Assembly (NCBI RefSeq): GCF_001421665.1
Contig: NZ_LMKV01000001.1
Location: 291,037-355,036 of the forward strand
Direction of reading: 5' to 3'
DNA length: 64,000 nt
DNA from: Sphingobium sp. Leaf26
GTDB taxonomy: Bacteria > Pseudomonadota > Alphaproteobacteria > Sphingomonadales > Sphingomonadaceae
This document shows, one piece after another, positions 18,922 through 28,353 of this stretch. The notes beneath the pieces are model-generated. The model was not told the origin of the DNA. It did not search any database and was given only the letters and a program-made list of their open reading frames with translations. The translations under genes and the position numbers were made by a program. Positions within the stretch are counted from its first letter, which is position 1, and each line of letters opens with the position of its first letter.

Positions 18922-20817
18922 TCAAGTCCCGAACAGACGGGTCAGCGACTTGTCCAGCATCAGCAACTGCCAGAGCAGCCGGCCATGGTCGGACACGCCC
19001 GACCGGTGATCTGCCGCGACCTTCGCCAGCATCGCGGTATCGAACCAGCCGGTCCTGGCCAGCGCCGATCCGCCGGCGATCGCCGTCGCCTCGCCCGCCA
19101 GCGCGCCACGGAACCAGGCGCTGATCGGCGTGACGAAGCCCATTTTCTGGCGATAGAGAATATCCTGCGGCAGGAACGGCTCCATCGCCTTCTTCAGCAG
19201 ATATTTGCCGCTATTGCCGCGAATACGCTGGGCCACTGGCAGGCGGGCGGCAAATTCGACCAGCCGATGGTCCAGCAGCGGCTCCCTCGCCTCAAGGCTG
19301 ACGGCCATGCTCATGCGATCGGTCTTGGTCAGGATGTCACCGGGCAACCAGATGCGGATATCGGCATATTGCGCCCGGTCGAGCGGATCGCGCGCCGGCG
19401 CATCGGCCATCGCCTTGATGTAGCGATCCTCCGCCCGATAGGCGCCGAGTCGGCTCTTCATTTCCTGGCTGAACAGCCGCTGGCGCAGGGCATGCGGGGT
19501 CACGCCGACCGACGCGGCATAGGCTTCCCCGCCCTCCCCGGCCAGTTCCAGGAAGGTCGACTTGGCTCGCAATGGCCGTGGCGCCCAGTCCGCCTTGGGA
19601 TAATATTTGCCCAGCGTCCCAAACAATGGCTGGCGCACCGATGCGGGCATCAGCGACCGGAACCGCTCACCCTGCATCTGAAAGCGGTGGCGGCGGTATC
19701 CGGCAAAGGCTTCGTCCGCGCCATCGCCCGACAGCGCCACCGTCACCTGCTCGCGCGCCAGTTCGCACACCCGGAAAGTCGGCAAGGCGGACGCATCGGC
19801 AAAAGGCTCATCGAAATGGAAAGCCAGCCGGTCGATCAATCCATAATCATCCGGTGATACGATTCGGGTACGATGATCGGTCGCGAAACGGCGGGCGATG
19901 CGATCGGCATAGGCCGTCTCGTCCAGACTGGCGACGTCGAAGCCGATGGTGCAGGTCTTGACGGCCTGCGTGGAGGCTTCCGCCATCAGCGCGACGACGC
20001 TGCTGCTGTCGACCCCTCCCGACAGGAAAGCGCCAAGCGGCACATCGGCGACCATCCGCGATCGCACCGCCTCCCGCATCAGCGCGACCAGTTCCTCCTC
20101 CAGCGCCTCGGGCTTCGCCCTGGTCCGGTCGGCGAAGCTGACGTCCCAATAGCGTTGCGGCTGCGGCAAAGGGCGTCCGCGCACCAGCCGCAGCGTCTCG
20201 CCCGCGCCCAGCTTGCGCACGCCTGCGACCAGACAGGCATCGTCGGGTACATAGCCATAGGCCATATAATCCTCGACCGCCGACAGATCCGGCGCGCGGC
20301 GCAGCAGCGGATGGGCGAGCAGGCTCTTCAACTCCGATCCGAAGATCAGGCTACCGTCGGACAGCAAAGTATAATGAAGCGGCTTGACGCCCAGCCGGTC
20401 GCGCACCAGCCACAATGCCTGCGCCCGCGCATCGAACAGGGCAAAGGCGAACATGCCGTTGAAGCGCTGCACGCACTCCTCGCCCCACTGCCGATAGCCA
20501 TGGAGGATGACTTCCGTGTCGCTATGGGTGCGGAAGACATGACCCTTCGCCTCCAGTTCAGTGCGGACCTCGGCGAAATTATAGATTTCGCCGTTGAACA
20601 CGACGGTCAGGCTCTCGTCCTCGGTCAGCATCGGCTGTGCGCCGGACTCCAGGTCGATGATCGACAGGCGCAGATGGCCAAGGCCCACGCCCGGCGCGGT
20701 CCAGATGCCGCTGCCGTCCGGGCCGCGATGCGGCATGACGTCCAGCATCGCGCGCACCCGTGCCGGGTCTACGGGCTTGGCCGTTTCGAGATGGAAGATG
20801 CCTGCTATGCCGCACAT
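18922..20817 (-). CDS. XrtA/PEP-CTERM system amidotransferase (asparagine synthase family)
   Basis: The 631-residue protein begins MCGIAGIFH, with Cys2 as the glutaminase nucleophile of class II (Ntn) amidotransferases and MPHRGPDGSG following. From about residue 240 it has an AsnB-type synthetase domain with the PP-loop FLSGGVDSSSV, then ALSGDGADEAFAGY. It uses glutamine-derived ammonia and ATP to amidate a carboxylate. Homologues in exosortase A loci are thought to act on a sugar acid or amino-acyl group rather than free aspartate. The gene sits directly downstream of xrtA (11-base gap), and this position, with its similarity to the exosortase-associated amidotransferases, supports the pathway call over housekeeping asparagine synthase. 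Confidence 0.9.
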   Translation of the reverse strand: MCGIAGIFHLETAKPVDPARVRAMLDVMPHRGPDGSGIWTAPGVGLGHLRLSIIDLESGAQPMLTEDESLTVVFNGEIYNFAEVRTELEAKGHVFRTHSDTEVILHGYRQWGEECVQRFNGMFAFALFDARAQALWLVRDRLGVKPLHYTLLSDGSLIFGSELKSLLAHPLLRRAPDLSAVEDYMAYGYVPDDACLVAGVRKLGAGETLRLVRGRPLPQPQRYWDVSFADRTRAKPEALEEELVALMREAVRSRMVADVPLGAFLSGGVDSSSVVALMAEASTQAVKTCTIGFDVASLDETAYADRIARRFATDHRTRIVSPDDYGLIDRLAFHFDEPFADASALPTFRVCELAREQVTVALSGDGADEAFAGYRRHRFQMQGERFRSLMPASVRQPLFGTLGKYYPKADWAPRPLRAKSTFLELAGEGGEAYAASVGVTPHALRQRLFSQEMKSRLGAYRAEDRYIKAMADAPARDPLDRAQYADIRIWLPGDILTKTDRMSMAVSLEAREPLLDHRLVEFAARLPVAQRIRGNSGKYLLKKAMEPFLPQDILYRQKMGFVTPISAWFRGALAGEATAIAGGSALARTGWFDTAMLAKVAADHRSGVSDHGRLLWQLLMLDKSLTRLFGT

Positions 20818-20828
20818 GCGAATAGGCT

Positions 20829-22364
20829 CTAGCGCAAGCCGGTGCTGCGGTCAGCCAAAAGCTGCACGTTGCCCAGATCGGTCAGGAAAGCATGGATGGC
20901 CGCATCGGACGGTCGCCATTCCGCGTCCTCCGCCGATACGAGGATCGCCACGGCGCGCTGGTCCTGCCCCAGCAGTCGCGCCTTCATCGTCGCCATCTTG
21001 ATCGCGGGTCGGCTGCCGGTCGTGGCGCCTTTGCCGACACGATAGAAGCTTACCACATGGCGCACCACCGGGCCGGGCGCTGTGATCTGTTCGCCCCGCG
21101 CGCCGCGCGGCGCGCGCGCAGGCGACGACCAGACCCATTCGCTGTCGGGATCGGCCGCTCCCTGGCCAAAGCCCACCAGCTTGCGATCTTCGCCCTGTGC
21201 CGCATAAGCGGCAATGGCGAGATCGACGACCTGCCCACGCCCGTTCGCATAGCGGCCGGTCACATAATGGTCGGCGCCATCGAAGCGCGGCTTCCATGGA
21301 TAGGCCTGCGGCGCGACGGAGCGGGTCCAGCCGGACACGTTGGGCATATGCAGGACTGGCGGCAGGGGATCGGCGGCCGCGGCAGTGGCGGCAAGCCACA
21401 GTGGCGCAGCGACGATCATCGCGAGCGCCGCGCCCGCTATCATGCCTGCGCCAGACGGCCGGTGCACCGCGCCCTGCAATGCGCGCGGATCGAACCAGGG
21501 ATCGCCGGGCTTGCGATCGAAGAACGGCCAGGCCGCCGCCATCACCACGATCATGACGATCGCGAAGAAGACCCAGCCATAAACGACATGATCGAAGCCC
21601 ACGGCGGCATCCACCGTCGTCAGATGCGCGACCAATATGGTGGCGAAGGCGCGCACTCCATTGGCCAGCACCGACAGGCTGAGCGCACCGGTCATGAATA
21701 TCGCGCGGCGCGGCCAACTGGAAAAGCAGACATTGCAGACCAGCGCGCCATAGGCGGTCATGGCGATCAGGAACTTGGCCCCCGAACAGGCCTCGGCCAC
21801 CTCGAAATAGCCGGTCGGGGTGGTGATGAAGATGCCCTCCATATGCGCCGGCACGCCCGACAGGTCGAGCAGCAGCATGGCCAGCCGCGCCGTCAGCAAT
21901 TGCAGCGGCGGGACGATCTCCTCACCAAAGGGCACCATGAAGAAAGCATAGAAAAGCGGGAACAACAGCGCCCGCGCCACTGCCGGCCCCAGCAAAGCGA
22001 TGGTCGCCCCCTGCAACATCAGCACCAGCGCGGCATGCCGCACCATCGCCACACCGGCCGCCGCACCCAGCAGCCAGGCAAACGCCCCCAGCCCCAGCCA
22101 GAGCAGCCCCGGCGCCCAGGCCACCGGCTCCAGTTGGCGCAGGCCGGGCATACGCTGCTGCACCAGCCAGGCGATCAGGAACGGGATGAAGAGGCAATGG
22201 CCGAAGGTGGATGCATTCCACCAGATCGACACCATGCTGTGCACATCGGCGAAGAACAAAGCCAGGATCGCGAAGGCGACGATGCCCAATGCTGTCAGAT
22301 GACCACGCCAGCCAGCCAGATCCGTGAGCGACAGCCGGTCCATCGGGATGGCGCGATCGGTCAC
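20829..22364 (-). CDS. xrtA: Exosortase A fused to an EpsI domain
   Basis: The 511-residue membrane protein contains about eight helices and the exosortase catalytic triad: Cys193 in VAEACSGAKFL, Arg238 in LANGVRAF and His259 in FDHVVYGW. Exosortase A cleaves the C-terminal PEP-CTERM sorting tag of exported proteins at the inner membrane. After the last helix (around residue 325) a soluble C-terminal domain of about 180 residues matches the EpsI (DUF3485) family, with the conserved YRVGK segment. EpsI can be separate in other species; here it is fused. The ATG at 22364 overlaps the stop of the upstream glycosyltransferase gene by ATGA. No PEP-CTERM substrate gene is recognisable in this window. 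Confidence 0.93.
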   Translation of the reverse strand: MTDRAIPMDRLSLTDLAGWRGHLTALGIVAFAILALFFADVHSMVSIWWNASTFGHCLFIPFLIAWLVQQRMPGLRQLEPVAWAPGLLWLGLGAFAWLLGAAAGVAMVRHAALVLMLQGATIALLGPAVARALLFPLFYAFFMVPFGEEIVPPLQLLTARLAMLLLDLSGVPAHMEGIFITTPTGYFEVAEACSGAKFLIAMTAYGALVCNVCFSSWPRRAIFMTGALSLSVLANGVRAFATILVAHLTTVDAAVGFDHVVYGWVFFAIVMIVVMAAAWPFFDRKPGDPWFDPRALQGAVHRPSGAGMIAGAALAMIVAAPLWLAATAAAADPLPPVLHMPNVSGWTRSVAPQAYPWKPRFDGADHYVTGRYANGRGQVVDLAIAAYAAQGEDRKLVGFGQGAADPDSEWVWSSPARAPRGARGEQITAPGPVVRHVVSFYRVGKGATTGSRPAIKMATMKARLLGQDQRAVAILVSAEDAEWRPSDAAIHAFLTDLGNVQLLADRSTGLR

Positions 22365-23587
22365 GCGGCCTGCATGTCGGCGGCAGGCCGTCCGAACAGC
22401 AGGTCAGGCAGATGGCCCAGCGTCGTAGACCAGCGATAGCGCTCCTCCATCCGTGCCCGCGCCGCTAGGCCGAGCCGCTGGCCACGGGCCGGATCGGCCA
22501 GCAGCGCGACGATCTTCGCCGCTTCCTCGGCCGGATTGGCCGCGACCAGGAAATGCGTCTCATCCATGGCGTCGATGCCTTCGGCGGCCTGCGGCGAGGC
22601 GACCACCGGCCGGCCCATCGCCATCGCCTCCAGCACCTTGTTCTGGATGCCGCGCGCGATGCGGAGCGGCGCGATAACGACATCCGCCGCCGCCAGCCAG
22701 CCACGCACGTCGGGCACGCCGCCCGTCACGATCACGCCGGGCAAATGCGCCAATGCCTCTACCGACTTGGCAGGATTGCGCCCGACAATGGCGAAGCGCG
22801 CGTCGGGGTGAACGGTCCGGATGGCGGGCAATGTCTGGCGCGTAAAACTCTCGACCGCCTCGACATTGGGCCGATAATCCATCTGGCCGGTGAAGACGAG
22901 CAGCGGCCCCTCCCCCCGTTCGACCGGCGGGAAAGACGCGGCAGGATCGAAGTAATCGAGCGCCACGCCGTTCTCCAGTCCCACCACCCGGTCGGGACCA
23001 AGCCCGCAGGCCTCGCGAAACAACGCCGCCTCCGCCTCGCTGACGAAGCTGCTGACATCGGCACGGGCCGCCGTCCGCCGCTCGAAGTCGAGCAACACAC
23101 GGCCTTCGCGCCGGTTGATCCAGCCCATCGGTCCGCCACCCTGCGCGCCATAGGTCGCATATTTGGCGGAATCGAAATCGACGAAATCCATCAGGAAGCG
23201 CACCTCCGGCGGCAGGGCCGGTACGAAATGCGCCATCTGCGCCGAATAGGCGACGACGGCCCGGATCGGCCGCTCCCCCATCGTCTGCGCCACCCAGCGA
23301 TGCAGGCCGGGATGATCGAACAGGGATATGAGCAGCGACTGCCGCTTGGCGAGGCCGGTCAGCCCGGCCACAACCTTCGACCGGTCGCGCATCAGCACGC
23401 ACTGGCTGGCAGCGACCTGCGTCATTTCGCCGGCGAAACCCATGTCACGATCGTCATCGGCGAAGCAGCCGACATGGACCGGTGCAACCTGGGCCAGGCG
23501 CTTTAGCAGATGATAGGACCGAATCTTGTCACCCCGGTCGGGCGGGAAGGGAATCCTGTGGCAGAGGAAAAGGATATCTCCGCTCAT
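22361..23587 (-). CDS. XrtA-associated family 1/4 glycosyltransferase (TIGR03087 type)
   Basis: The 408-residue protein starts MSGDILFLCHRIPFPPDRGDK, typical of the glycosyltransferase that accompanies exosortase A. It has a GT-B fold: an N-terminal acceptor domain and a C-terminal donor domain with ENGVALDYF, LVFTGQMDYRPNVEAV, and the E-x7-E-like IARGIQNKVLEAMAMGRPVV donor-site segment. The start is set at 23587, where ATG overlaps the TGA of the upstream femAB gene. The stop overlaps xrtA in the same way. The sugar donor and acceptor are unknown, but it must act on the exopolysaccharide repeat in the cytoplasm. Confidence 0.9.
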   Translation of the reverse strand: MSGDILFLCHRIPFPPDRGDKIRSYHLLKRLAQVAPVHVGCFADDDRDMGFAGEMTQVAASQCVLMRDRSKVVAGLTGLAKRQSLLISLFDHPGLHRWVAQTMGERPIRAVVAYSAQMAHFVPALPPEVRFLMDFVDFDSAKYATYGAQGGGPMGWINRREGRVLLDFERRTAARADVSSFVSEAEAALFREACGLGPDRVVGLENGVALDYFDPAASFPPVERGEGPLLVFTGQMDYRPNVEAVESFTRQTLPAIRTVHPDARFAIVGRNPAKSVEALAHLPGVIVTGGVPDVRGWLAAADVVIAPLRIARGIQNKVLEAMAMGRPVVASPQAAEGIDAMDETHFLVAANPAEEAAKIVALLADPARGQRLGLAARARMEERYRWSTTLGHLPDLLFGRPAADMQAA

Positions 23588-24663
23588 CCCAGACCCCGCG
23601 CGATATACGGACCGATCAGGTTTGCGATCGGTTCCGGCAGTTTCTTCCACAATTCGACCTTGCGCCGATATTGGGGCGAGAGCGGATTGACGTCACGGGT
23701 TTCCTTGCCCGGCGCGGTGCGCAGATGATAGCCAAGCGGTTCGCCCTCGAAACCCCATGTCTTCTTCCAGGCAGCCGGGCCGGTGCCGACCTTCGACCGG
23801 CCAAAATCGAAAATGGTGCAGCCCCGCTCGCGCGCGGCGCGCATCAGGCTGAAATAGAGGAATTCATTGGATCGCATCGCCCGCGCCCCGTCCGCCGCGC
23901 CGTGCCAATAGGGCATGCAGGCGCCACGATGATAGAGGCTGATGACGGCCGACAGCGGCACGCCATCCTTCGACACCATGGCAATATCGGCATCCTCACC
24001 GAAGCGATCCAGGATCGCATCGAACAAGGCGCGGGGAAAGACCGGTGTGCCCAGATTGTGAACGCTATGGGCATAGAGGCGATAATGGATCTCGCGCAGT
24101 CGCTTGTCCCGGCCCATCTCAAAGCGCAGATCGTTGCCGATCCCCTTGCGGATCTCGGCGCGGTGCCGCTTGGGCACGGCCTTGAGTTCCGCTTCGTCGT
24201 CAGCCGCGAGGGGCCGGGAAAAGCCGAGATAGGCGTCCGCCTTTTCCTGCCAGGCCGCGCCACGGGGCGTTTCGCCACCGCGCAGTTCCAGCGTGTCGCA
24301 ACCAAGCTGCTCCGCCATCGTCCAGGCCGCGTCCGCCAGCGCCGGCCCAGCCTTGCGGTCGGTCGACAACATACCCCCGTCGACGGCAAAACCACTGCTG
24401 ACCAGCGCGCGGCCGAACAGAGCGGATCGCACCGACGTCAGCGGCAATATACCGACAATCTCCCGGCCGAGCAGCCGGGCGACCAGCATCTTCGCCTTCT
24501 GCCCGGTTCCAGCCTCCACCCCCATGATCCAGCCGGGACGATGGAAGGGCGTCGAGTCCGGATGCGCCAGCACCCAGGCGTCCAGTTCCGCGACCGTCGC
24601 GCTGTCGGACAACCGCGCTTCGTCGACGACGACGCCCAGACCGGTAATTGCATTCACAGGCAT
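23584..24663 (-). CDS. FemAB-like protein, XrtA system (copy 1)
   Basis: The 359-residue protein has two tandem GNAT-like halves. Recognisable blocks are TPFHRPGWIMGVE near residue 38, SSGFAVDGG, VPKRHRAEIRKGIG, SVHNLGTPVFP near residue 200, YHRGACMPYWHGA and the C-terminal FDFGRSKVGTG. FemAB-type enzymes use aminoacyl-tRNA or acyl-CoA to attach amino acids or acyl groups. The exosortase-associated subgroup (TIGR03019 type) is believed to decorate the exopolysaccharide. AGGG lies just before the ATG. It is a close relative of the adjacent gene at 24722, clearly a tandem duplication. Confidence 0.88.
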   Translation of the reverse strand: MPVNAITGLGVVVDEARLSDSATVAELDAWVLAHPDSTPFHRPGWIMGVEAGTGQKAKMLVARLLGREIVGILPLTSVRSALFGRALVSSGFAVDGGMLSTDRKAGPALADAAWTMAEQLGCDTLELRGGETPRGAAWQEKADAYLGFSRPLAADDEAELKAVPKRHRAEIRKGIGNDLRFEMGRDKRLREIHYRLYAHSVHNLGTPVFPRALFDAILDRFGEDADIAMVSKDGVPLSAVISLYHRGACMPYWHGAADGARAMRSNEFLYFSLMRAARERGCTIFDFGRSKVGTGPAAWKKTWGFEGEPLGYHLRTAPGKETRDVNPLSPQYRRKVELWKKLPEPIANLIGPYIARGLG

Positions 24664-24721
24664 ATTCCCTTGTCACCCTTACCCGCTTCTAGGCGCCAGG
24701 GTTGAATATTTGGTGTGTGTT

Positions 24722-25792
24722 TCAACCAAGGCCGCGTGAAATCATCGGCCCCAGCAGGTTGGCCACGGGCAATGGCAATCGCTTCCACAGGTCGATCCGC
24801 CGCTGATATTTGGCGCTGGCCGGATTGACGTCGCGTACCGCGCCGTCCGCCGACCATATATGATAGACGCGCGGTGCCGGATCGAACCCGAAACTCTTCT
24901 TCCACGCCGCCTGTCCGCTGCCCAGCTTTGACCGGCCGAAGTCGAAACGGCTCATGCCGCGCATGCGACCATGGCCCATCAGCCGGTAGTACATGAGTTC
25001 GTTGGAGCGCAGCCGACGCGCATCGGCAACACCCCCGCCCCAATAGGGCATGACCCGACCCTGATGATAGAGGGAGAGGACCGCCGACACCGGCCGGTCG
25101 CCATCCCGCACCACCATCAGGTCGGCATCCTTGCCAAAATGCTGCAACACCGACTTGAACAGTTTCGCAGGGAAGACCGGCGTGCCGAGGTTGCGAACGC
25201 TGGTCGCATAGACATGATAATGATCGCGCAGCAGCCGGTCGGTCCTTCCGACTTCTATGCTCAGCGCCGGATTGGCCAGCGCCTTGCGCAGTTCGGCGCG
25301 ATGCTTGCGCGGCACGGCCAGCAATTCCGCTTCATCATCGGCCGCAAGAGGCCGGACGAAGCCGACATATTGGTCGTCGCGCCGACGCCAGTCGCCACCC
25401 GGCGCGGGTCCGCCGCGCAATTCCACCGACACCCCGCCTTTGTCCTGCGCCAGTTGCTGCGCGGCGGCGGCCAGCGGCGCCAGCGCCCGGTCATCGGCGA
25501 CCAGCAAGCCACCATCGACGGCAAAGCCGGTCGACACCAGCGCCTCGCCGAACAGCCGGCTCTTAACATGATGCAGCGGCAACAGCCCCTTGATATCCCC
25601 GGACGGCGCAACCGCCGCCAGCAGCAACGCACGATGCCCGGTCGCCGCCGTAATCGCCCGCAGCCAGGCGGTACGGTGGAATGGCGTCCCCAGCGCATGA
25701 ACAGCGACGAAGGCGTCGACCGCCTGTGCCTGCGACGCATCGCCGACATCCATCATTATGACCGCCAGATCGGCGGCATTGCCGACCCTCAT
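24722..25792 (-). CDS. FemAB-like protein, XrtA system (copy 2)
   Basis: The 356-residue protein aligns with its neighbour along its whole length. Shared blocks include TPFHRTAWLRAI, STGFAVDGG, RPLAADDEAEL, VPRKHRAELRKAL, SVRNLGTPVFP, SLYHQGRVMPYW and FDFGRSKLGSG, and both end with ISRGLG or IARGLG. Divergence is spread evenly, so both copies are probably functional and may have different donors or acceptors. Its ATG overlaps the stop of the polysaccharide deacetylase gene by ATGA. Fifty-eight bases separate it from copy 1. Confidence 0.87.
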   Translation of the reverse strand: MRVGNAADLAVIMMDVGDASQAQAVDAFVAVHALGTPFHRTAWLRAITAATGHRALLLAAVAPSGDIKGLLPLHHVKSRLFGEALVSTGFAVDGGLLVADDRALAPLAAAAQQLAQDKGGVSVELRGGPAPGGDWRRRDDQYVGFVRPLAADDEAELLAVPRKHRAELRKALANPALSIEVGRTDRLLRDHYHVYATSVRNLGTPVFPAKLFKSVLQHFGKDADLMVVRDGDRPVSAVLSLYHQGRVMPYWGGGVADARRLRSNELMYYRLMGHGRMRGMSRFDFGRSKLGSGQAAWKKSFGFDPAPRVYHIWSADGAVRDVNPASAKYQRRIDLWKRLPLPVANLLGPMISRGLG

Positions 25793-26634
25793 GACGCGCG
25801 CGCCGCTTCCGCATCGGCCAGCGCATCCACGCGGGTCCAGGCGAAGTCGCGCGTCAGGCGGCGCAGCTTGTCCGCCATCACCGACAGGTTGCTATAATGG
25901 CGCAGCCGCGAACGCAGCGGCGCTCCCGCCACGCGCGGCTGGTCCGGGTCGATTTCCCAAGGGTGGAAATAGATGATCGCAGGGCGACCGGCCTGTTCAT
26001 TGACCTGCCGGATAGCCCAGCGCGAAAAACCATAAGGCAGCAAGCGAAAAAAGCCGCCACCACCCGCCGCCAAAGTCCGCTTGCCCCATTTGGCGGTCGT
26101 CACCGGCAGTTCGACCAGCGGCGATCCCGCCACCGGCTTCCAGGCGAAGCGCGGCGAATCCGGCCAGCCATAATGGTCATGCCGGATCGGCGCGACACTG
26201 GAGGAATAGCGATAGCCCTCCTCCGCCAATATCGGGTGCGCCCATGGTGCGCGCGGGTCGATGGAGAAGCTGGGCGCCCGATAGCCGGTCACCGCCTGCC
26301 CGCTTGCATCCTCCAATATTGTACGCGCCTTGCGCAGGTCGGCGCGAAACTCTTCCGGCGTGAAGGTGAAGACGCGGGCATGGTCATAGCCATGGCTGGC
26401 CACCTCATGCCCCGCGTCCGCAATGCGCCGCATCAGCGCCGGATAGCGTTCCGCCACCCAGCCCAGCGTGAAGAAGGTCGCCTTGACGTCCGCCTGCTCG
26501 AACAAGTCCAGCACCGCATCGGTATTGCCTTCGACCCGGTGGGTCAGGCCGTCCCAGTCGGCACGCCGCAGCGTGCGCTCGAACGCGCCGACCTGGAACC
26601 AGTCCTCGACATCGACAGACAGGGCGTTCTGCAT
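25789..26634 (-). CDS. XrtA system polysaccharide deacetylase
   Basis: The 281-residue protein is a NodB-fold carbohydrate esterase 4 enzyme without a signal peptide. The sequence shows SVDVEDWF with the metal-binding aspartates near residues 8-10, ASHGYDHARVF with the two metal-site histidines, the YRAPSFSID motif, and the late IIYFHPWEID. CE4 enzymes remove N-acetyl groups from polysaccharide amino sugars. DVEDWF and FHPWE are characteristic of the TIGR03006 exosortase-associated group. The stop overlaps the second femAB gene, and the gene follows the ATPase gene by 36 bases. Confidence 0.92.
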   Translation of the reverse strand: MQNALSVDVEDWFQVGAFERTLRRADWDGLTHRVEGNTDAVLDLFEQADVKATFFTLGWVAERYPALMRRIADAGHEVASHGYDHARVFTFTPEEFRADLRKARTILEDASGQAVTGYRAPSFSIDPRAPWAHPILAEEGYRYSSSVAPIRHDHYGWPDSPRFAWKPVAGSPLVELPVTTAKWGKRTLAAGGGGFFRLLPYGFSRWAIRQVNEQAGRPAIIYFHPWEIDPDQPRVAGAPLRSRLRHYSNLSVMADKLRRLTRDFAWTRVDALADAEAARAS

Positions 26635-26670
26635 GACACTCCAACTTCACTCATTCACGGCAACGACCGG

Positions 26671-28329
26671 TCAGGCGGCGACGCCTTCCTGAAGGTCCGC
26701 CATCCGTTCCTCACGCTCGACCCAGTCGACCAGCAGGGTCAGCACCCGACGCAGCGCCGTGTCCTGCTCCTCCGCCCGGAATTCCAGCGCCGCCAGACGT
26801 TCCTCGATCAGGGTGAAGCAAGCCTTGAGGGCTTCGGGGTCGATTTCCGACGCGGCCGGAGCCGGCTGGGCGAAGGGCGCGTGCGCCTGCATCGCGCGCA
26901 GCGAAGCGATCTCGGCTCGCAGCGCCTCGATCTCGCCCAGCATGTCGGTGCGCAGGGCATCGACGTCGGGCGCGTCGATCGCCGCCAGAGGCTCCGCCTC
27001 ATCTTCGTCTTCAGCGTCGGCGACGAGTTCGATCTCGCTGAAGTCCTCGACCTCCGTCACCTGATCCTGCACAGGCTCATCCTGCTCGGCGACCGGCGCG
27101 TCCTCGATCTCGTCCTGCCATGCGGGCGCTGCAACCGGCTCCGGGTCGGCATCAAAGTCCACCGGGCGCGGCGGCGCAAAGGTCGGGCGCGTAAAGGGAG
27201 CCACGGTGCTGGAAGCAAAGGCGGGGGTTTCATCCTCTTCCGCCTCGACCGGATCGACAATGTCGGCCATCGGTTCGACTGGCTCGGCCTGTACCCAGGC
27301 TACATCCAGTTCGATGGCGTCATCCTCCACGTCATCTTCCGCAACCGGTTCTTCAAACGCCGGCTGATAGGCGAAGGGCGCGACATCATCCGCCGCGTCT
27401 TCCTCCTCGGCAGCTTCGTCTTCGACCGGCTCCTCTTCGACAAGCGCGACCGGGTCGGGCATCTCCACCTCCTCGACCGTATCGAGCGTGGAGGGCACGA
27501 TCGGTTCCGGCGTCACATCCGTGTCCAGACCCATGTCGGCGACGACAGCCCCCACGACTTCCTCGTCGATCAGGTGCAGTTGCTCGATCGCGCCCAGCAG
27601 CAGCACGCGGCTGGCCAGCGCATTGAGCCGGCGCGGTACGCCGCCAGTGGCGGCATAAAGCGCGGCGAACGCACCGGGCGTGAAGGCGGGATTGCCGTTC
27701 CAGCCGGCGATCGCCAGGCGATGGAGAATATAGGGCTCGATTTCATTGGCCATCATCGGTTCCAGATGATGGGTCGCGATCACGCGCTGGCGCAGTTGCT
27801 CCAGTTCGGGCGACTTGATGAGATCGCGAAATTCCGGCTGACCCAGCAGGAAGATTTGCAACAGCGACTGCCCGCCCAACTGGAAGTTGGACAGCATCCG
27901 CAATTCCTCGATCGCGGAAACGGGCAGGTTCTGCGCCTCATCCACGATCAGCAGGGTGCGGCGCCCGGCCCGTGCCTGTGCGTAGAGATAGCCCTCGACC
28001 TGATGCAGGATCGCCGCCTTGGACTGACCATCGACAGACAGGCCGAAATGCTGCGCAGCAAGGCGCAGCATGTCGTCGCCCTCCACCTGCGTCGACACGA
28101 TCTTGACCGCTGTCAGGCGCGCCGGATCGATCGTCTGCATCAGATGACCGACCAGCGTGGTCTTGCCCGCGCCGATGTCGCCAGTGATGACGATGAAGCC
28201 CTCACCCTGCGCAAGGCCATAGCCCAGATAGGACAGCGCCTTGCGATGGGTCGCGCTCTCGAAATAATAATGCGGGTCCGGCGTCAGCTGGAACGGGCGG
28301 CCCTGCAAGCCGTAATATTGATCGTACAT
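26671..28329 (-). CDS. XrtA-associated AAA ATPase with acidic C-terminal extension
   Basis: The 552-residue product begins MYDQYYGLQGRPFQLTPDP, the standard start of the exosortase-associated ExeA/GspA-like ATPase. It has Walker A in ITGDIGAGKTTLV near residues 47-59, Walker B in TLLIVDEAQNLP, and the AAA sensor region LGQPEFRDLI. This conserved part ends near residue 270. A further 200 residues are rich in Asp, Glu, Pro and Val with almost no order-forming pattern, followed by a likely coiled coil (about 465-540) of Leu/Glu/Arg heptads. The start at 28329 has GAGG just upstream; an in-frame TTG five codons earlier is less likely. It may energise or organise export. Confidence 0.88.
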   Translation of the reverse strand: MYDQYYGLQGRPFQLTPDPHYYFESATHRKALSYLGYGLAQGEGFIVITGDIGAGKTTLVGHLMQTIDPARLTAVKIVSTQVEGDDMLRLAAQHFGLSVDGQSKAAILHQVEGYLYAQARAGRRTLLIVDEAQNLPVSAIEELRMLSNFQLGGQSLLQIFLLGQPEFRDLIKSPELEQLRQRVIATHHLEPMMANEIEPYILHRLAIAGWNGNPAFTPGAFAALYAATGGVPRRLNALASRVLLLGAIEQLHLIDEEVVGAVVADMGLDTDVTPEPIVPSTLDTVEEVEMPDPVALVEEEPVEDEAAEEEDAADDVAPFAYQPAFEEPVAEDDVEDDAIELDVAWVQAEPVEPMADIVDPVEAEEDETPAFASSTVAPFTRPTFAPPRPVDFDADPEPVAAPAWQDEIEDAPVAEQDEPVQDQVTEVEDFSEIELVADAEDEDEAEPLAAIDAPDVDALRTDMLGEIEALRAEIASLRAMQAHAPFAQPAPAASEIDPEALKACFTLIEERLAALEFRAEEQDTALRRVLTLLVDWVEREERMADLQEGVAA

Positions 28330-28353
28330 ATCCTCGTCTCCCAAGCCGACCCG

